Shown here: positions 59,487-64,000 of the stretch, piece by piece
Numbering within the stretch: position 1 is the first letter of the stretch
Layout of the letters: each line of letters opens with the position of its first letter
Assembly: GCA_047495785.1 (NCBI GenBank)
Contig: JBLDXI010000001.1
Span: 2,790,001-2,854,000, forward strand
Origin: Lepidodermella squamata
Lineage: Eukaryota; Gastrotricha
Direction: 5' to 3'
DNA: 64,000 nt
Made by a program: the position numbers and the translations under genes
Notes under the pieces: model-generated
The model's database searches: none
What the model was told of the DNA's origin: nothing
The model's input: the letters and a program-made list of their open reading frames with translations, nothing else

Positions 59487-61795
59487 ATGGTACAAAATGT
59501 TCCTGCATCAAGAAATATTGATTCAGAAGATGCGGATGTGAAATGTGGACTGTTCGGATGGCGGCCATCGTGGCTTCAATCCATCTACAACTGGAAACTT
59601 GGTTTGGCTATGATGTGCTGGTTTTCTTTCGTCTACGGTAAGCCTCTTGTTTTCTTTGCAGCTGATCTTGAACGTCTCCATTGCAGGTATGCAAGTCAAT
59701 GGTCTAAACTCTGTCAATACAACAAGCCTTGAGCGCCGATTTGGAATCGACAGTGGCCAAATTGGCTGGTTCACCGCCGCCAATAAGTTCTCGCAATCTG
59801 CAACGACAATCATTACATCGTATTGGGCTGACGCCTCTGCCTCGAAGCCACGAGTGATTGCTTTTGCCGGTCTCTGTTACACAATTGGCTCGTTACTCCT
59901 TGCCCTGCCCCATTTTATCCTTTCACCTTATGGCTTCACTCAAGGAGAAGTTCCAGCGATGTGCTGGACAGACTATGATTATTTGACATCCCTTTTTGGA
60001 GACCTGACACAGTATGCGAATGCTAGTTCGTCGGCGAAAGCTTCTTGTAGCAACCCAACAGCGTCTTACTTCGGGATTATGATTGCCGGAAATGTGATCT
60101 CAGGCATCGGAGGCGGTATTATTTTCACTGTAGGCATGGCTTTTGTAGACGACGTATCTACAAGGGCTGCTTCAGGTTTCAACATTGGTTTGGTCTATCT
60201 TGCTAACGCGCTCGGAGCCGCTGTAGGAATGGGTGCCGGGAGTCTGTTTCTCGGAATTGATACCAATGTCAACTACGCTTGGGTTGCTAAGCAGTCCGGT
60301 AGTGACCCAGCATTCCTCGGAGCATGGTGGTTGGGCTACACCATTACCATGTGCTTATTCGCAACTGTAACCATCGGCTTTTTCATGTTCGACCGAGAGA
60401 TGCCGGAAACAGCGAGGCTTCGAGCGGAGAAACTCGCTCACAGCGAAACTCACGCCTCCAAAATTAAGGTCGAAGCCCTCGAAAATCGTGACGATAGCCA
60501 AAACAAAGTAATCAGAGCTACCAAAAAGTTTTTCGCCGACATGTTGAAAATCTTATCGAACCCTGTTGTCATCTTCTTAACAATCACTTCATTCACCCAA
60601 GCTTTGATTACCGATGGCATTCCGCCGTTTTTCACCAAATTACTGCGGACTCAGTACGGCATTAGTGAGATGAATGCCGGTCTAGCGATTGCTGTCCTAA
60701 TTGTTGTCGGCATTGCCTCTGGAAGTTTGATTAGCGGTTACGTCTTAAGGCGGTTCGACATGTCCGTTCGAAGCATGATCCTGATGAGTATAGTTTTCAG
60801 TGCTTTAGCCATGATTCTCGGCTTGCCTCAACAGCTGATCTGTGAGCCGGAAAAAATGGTTGGGGTAACTTACAACTACTCATCTCGAACTTACTATCCA
60901 ACAGGTCGGAAATTTAACAGGTAAGGTCAAATTAAACACCCGAATTCGCAACTGACGCTGTTTATTTAGGGAGGATTTGTTGTCACCTTGTAACGGCGAA
61001 TGCGATTGCAAATCGGAAAATTTTGAACCAGTTTGTTACCCGGCAGATGGAATCGAGTTTTATTCACCCTGCCACGCCGGTTGTCAGCGATTCGGTCAAA
61101 TCGCTGGTAAAAATGAAACGGACTACCTGTCCTACAATCACTGCCCCTGTCTATCTCTTGGGGGAAATTCTTCGGCTTCGTTCTCAAAAAATGCGACTTT
61201 GAAGTACGGTTTTTGCGAGAATGAGCCGTGCTTCTACTTGTACATCGCAATGGTAGCGTTATTTTTCGAATTATTCTGCGGATTTTTCATCGCTGTACCC
61301 ATGACTGAAGTCCTAATGCGAACTGTGCCGTTTGAAGAGCGGTCATTTTGCCTGGCCTTCAACCAGGCTGTAACAGGTTTTCTCGGCTCGATTCCAGGTC
61401 CTGTTCTCGTCGGCACTATTTTCGATTTAACGTGCTTGGTGCGGCAAAGCTCGCAATGTGGCGAAGGGGCCTGTGCTATTTACGACTCGGAAACGCTCTC
61501 CAACTTACTGACGCTGATCATCTGCATAGATGGCCTGATTTTGATGGTCTGTTTCATACTGGCTTTCGTTCTCTACAAACCGCCGAACGGCGAGACGGTT
61601 CGCGAATATTTCCGGTTTTTATTTGCCTGGTGGCGAGCTTCGTTGAGTTGCCATCGCAGCAAATCCGAGAGATTCAGCTCGAAAAATTCTGATCTATCAA
61701 CGGTATCGTCTGGTAGCCAAATTATGACCCCGGTTTCGACAATATCCACTAATTTTGAAGATTTGGACAGTCAAGAACCTACGAAGTCGTTTTAA
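59487..61795 (+). CDS. Organic anion transporter polypeptide (SLCO/OATP) copy 3, 736 residues
   Basis: A more diverged member of the cluster. Exons are 59487-59637, 59687-60920 and 60970-61795. The N-terminal motif is CGLFGWRP rather than CGWCCWRP. Shared marks are NTTSLERRFGI, the FLGAWWLGY signature, a Kazal-like loop (CNGECDCKSENFEPVCYP, PCHAGC) and FLGSIPGPVLVG. Intron positions differ from copies 1 and 2: the first lies early, after helix 1, and the second lies just before the Kazal-like loop. The tail is Ser/Thr-rich and ends EPTKSF. These differences suggest an older duplication than that of copies 1 and 2. Twelve membrane helices are expected. Confidence 0.93.
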
Positions 61796-61826
61796 TCTCC
61801 CGATTTTTTTTAGGGTCTTACTTTTC

Positions 61827-62098
61827 CCGGAACCAAAATTGCCTGTTGCGGAACCAAATTTTTAGTTATTAATTCGTCCAATTTTCCAAAGTTTCTGAAA
61901 TTTCCCGATTAATTTGAAAAAATCCGAATTAATGGCCATAAAAATCCCGTGATTTCGAGTGCAAAGACTGGCAATCACTTTACGAACAACACATGATCAT
62001 GAGTAAACAAATTATTGGAAAAATGGCACTTTTTGATCATTTGCGTTTGGTGCCAACTATTGAAATTTGGTTCCGCTACAGCCAATTTTGGTTCCGCC
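61827..62098. mobile_element. Candidate MITE-like element with 36-base inverted ends
   Basis: The left end (61827-61862: CCGGAACCAAAATTG, then TGTTGCGGAACCAAATTT) is matched by the inverse complement of the right end (62063-62098: AAATTTGGTTCCGCTACAG, then CCAATTTTGGTTCCGCC). The unit is about 270 bp, without coding capacity, just after copy 3 of the OATP genes. No target-site duplication was confirmed. Confidence 0.55.
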
Positions 62099-62762
62099 AA
62101 AAGATATTCTGTTTTTTACACATTTTCTTGAATAAATATGTTGAGGCCGAAAAATATTCTTTTAGTAGGAAAAACGATATCGTCCCGGATTATTTTCGCC
62201 TGGACAGAGAAAAATGGGATGCCGAATAAAAAATTATTCCGCTTTCATTATTATTATTATCGGCCGCCTCCAAATGAGCTGCCCATCGGCATTTTGCCAA
62301 TACTTAGATTACCATGACATGCGTATCAATTTTCGGCGACACAAGAGGCGCGTCCAATTACGCCGCTTCGGGTGCAATTTTCCGCGCGAATCGCCAATAT
62401 ATGAGGAGAAAAAGTGCGCGTACTGAAAAAACAAGGCACTCTAATGAGTTTGTTCTTGTTCTGAGTTTTTTATTTCATTTTTTTCTGAACATAGCCGATT
62501 TTTTTCTTCAAACGACAAAATCTCAGGAAATATAATATATTTATAATTATATCAAAAACGCGATGAAATAAATCCTCATAAAACGACCGTGGATTATATA
62601 GAGAATAAACAAGATAGTAAATGATAGCCTCTCATTTTCGATGATGATGGTCACGTGAGATATTACGAAAAATTTGAACCTAAAAATTTTGTTTTTTTTT
62701 CAAAGGGCTTGATCGTGGTTTAGTAACAAAATGCACGTTGTGTTTGTTAGTTGTTGTGATTC
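62099..62762. other. Convergent spacer between OATP copies 3 and 4
   Basis: AT-rich sequence between the tail-to-tail genes, probably containing the 3'UTR of copy 4. Short open frames around 62214-62535 have no domain. Confidence 0.5.
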
Positions 62763-63685
62763 TCAGGCTACCGGATTTGCGAAGGATAGCTGAACTTCGT
62801 CGAGACTTGTCGCACTGTAAGCCGCGTTAACACGGGTCGGTTCTTCCTTGCTGCTCAGCCCTGTTTCCAGGCAATTCTTCTTACTATCCATCGGGTCTGG
62901 GCTGGCGGCTGAGGCCAACGTCGACTCGCTGAGGCTCGAATTCAAGTTACCGCTAGACACCATTGTGACCATAGTCGAGGCCGAGGCGGTTTTGCCGGGT
63001 TTCCGCCGGCCCCACAGCTCTAGGAAGTAGTCCGGGATTGTCTGGCCGCTCGGGGGTTTGTACAACAAGAAAGCGAGTAGGTACAACAGGAAGGCGAACG
63101 AATTGAGGCAAACGCATAGCGTTGTCAGCCGCATGGCCAAGTTCTTAGAGTCATACGTGAAACAAGCGCCTTGGTCGCTCGAGTTACAATATTCGCGTCT
63201 GAAACAAAAATCATTAATCATCTTTCATCTCGTAAAATGGGTGGATCTTATACCGAAAAATACAACTGAGATCAATGATGCGACCGATTAATAAAGGACC
63301 AGGTATATTGCCGAGAAATCTTTCCACCGATTGATTGAAAGCCAATGCCATAGAACGATCTTCATCGTGAACGCATCGCATCACAACTCCTGGAAAATGT
63401 ATTTAAATTACTACAAATTCTAGAATAAATACTAGGAATTTACCAGTCAATGGAACCGTCGTGAAAAATCCGCAGAACAACAGGAAAAACATGAGAATCA
63501 TTGCAGGGTAGAATTGCGGGCAGTACTGCTCGCAAATGCCTGGCGATAGTGAGTAAATATCGGGATCGCTAGCGTTGAGTTGCATCAAATCCGGCCGAGC
63601 TTCTAAGCATGTGCAGTTGGTGAAAACAGGAGACGGGTCTTTAGGCGAGAGGCGTTTCACTGTCTGGCAACCGGCGTGACAAGCA
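62763..63685 (-). CDS. Organic anion transporter polypeptide (SLCO/OATP) copy 4, C-terminal part, runs off right edge
   Basis: Only the last part is present. Exons on minus are 63685-63444, 63389-63254 and 63198-62763. The first visible exon starts in the Kazal-like loop (ACHAGCQTV), then gives a membrane helix (AMILMFFLLFCGFF), TVPLTGVVMRCVHDEDR, FLGNIPGPLLIGR and the final helix with LLYKPPSGQTIPDYF. The tail is Ser-rich and ends in ANPVA. Introns lie at the VPLTG turn and after CIFR, positions not used in the other three copies. The N-terminal two thirds must be to the right of 64000, beyond an intron of at least 315 bases. It is inverted relative to the other copies and the most different. 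Confidence 0.9.
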
Positions 63686-64000
63686 CTAAGAAGAAGAACA
63701 GAAAATTATTTTAAAAAAAAATCAAATCAACACGACTTTTAATGCTCGAATCTATTGAGTCTTTATAGGCAAATTTAAAATCTCAAAAATATAATCGAAA
63801 TTTTTCAAAATTTCTAAATTTTCTCCTTCGCATGTCTAAAGAATCGGAAATTATAAATACCGAAGCTATTTCCGATATTATGGTATCAGGGTATTTTGGA
63901 TGCCATGGAAATTATAGCCAACTAAATATTATGAAAATTGTTCAACCGAAAGAAAAAACCGACGAAGCAGAGAAAATACCGAAAATACCAAACGGGTTTT
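63686..64000. other. Intron of OATP copy 4 (incomplete)
   Basis: AT-rich sequence with poly-A/T runs and words such as ACCGAAAATACC that also occur in the LDLa gene intron near 40240. There is no exon in any frame. Confidence 0.5.

Noticed and set aside
1-64000. CRISPR arrays, prokaryotic operons, prophage
   Set aside because: No direct-repeat/spacer pattern or bacterial gene structure; the whole window has spliced eukaryotic genes.

Overview
This is animal nuclear DNA. The genes are split by many introns of about 50-60 bases with GT...AG ends, plus a few introns of 1-4 kb. The spaces between genes are AT-rich and full of (AAT)n-type repeats. The window carries orthologues of animal genes (NDUFA9, ECM29, NSFL1C/p47, EPS8, TRPM, SLCO/OATP, PLAC8) and a large membrane protein mixing LDLa, Ig, fibronectin III and cysteine-rich DB modules, a combination best known from nematodes (C. 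elegans IGDB type). A nematode is the most likely source and another ecdysozoan such as a tardigrade is possible. No species call is justified. Exon coordinates were worked out by hand from splice signals and reading phase and may be off by a base in places.

Layout. 1-7883: a decayed tyrosine-recombinase element, then the 5' two thirds of the proteasome scaffold gene ECM29 (minus strand), whose 3.3-kb intron is packed with transposon debris and a duplicated splice-acceptor segment. 8120-9458: NDUFA9 (minus), directly upstream of ECM29 in a possible operon. 9.5-18 kb: mostly non-coding, with a hAT-like remnant, a doubtful small secreted protein, two tandem PLAC8-family genes (minus) and a roughly 300-bp inverted repeat. 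18.2-23.3 kb: a calmodulin-type gene (plus) whose first coding exon is only the ATG. 25.3-27.4 kb: p47/NSFL1C and an N-myristoylated neuronal calcium sensor gene (both minus, 139 bp apart). 28.0-32.4 kb: EPS8 (plus) with two SH3 modules. 35.7-41.0 kb: an unrecognised predicted type II membrane protein with one LDLa domain (plus). 41.5-46.1 kb: a TRPM channel (minus). 47.3-53.1 kb: the IGDB-like receptor (plus), divergent from TRPM. 53.7-64.0 kb: four SLCO/OATP transporter genes, three in tandem on plus and one on minus that runs off the right edge.

How the genes relate. There is no single pathway. Two same-strand pairs (NDUFA9-ECM29 and calcium sensor-p47) have the short spacing and acceptor-like AG just before the downstream ATG expected of trans-spliced operons. 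The OATP and PLAC8 genes are local duplications. No tRNA, rRNA or CRISPR was found. No clearly new multi-gene system is evident; the most unusual single items are the LDLa type II protein, the duplicated EPS8 SH3 and the TRPM with a non-standard pore.
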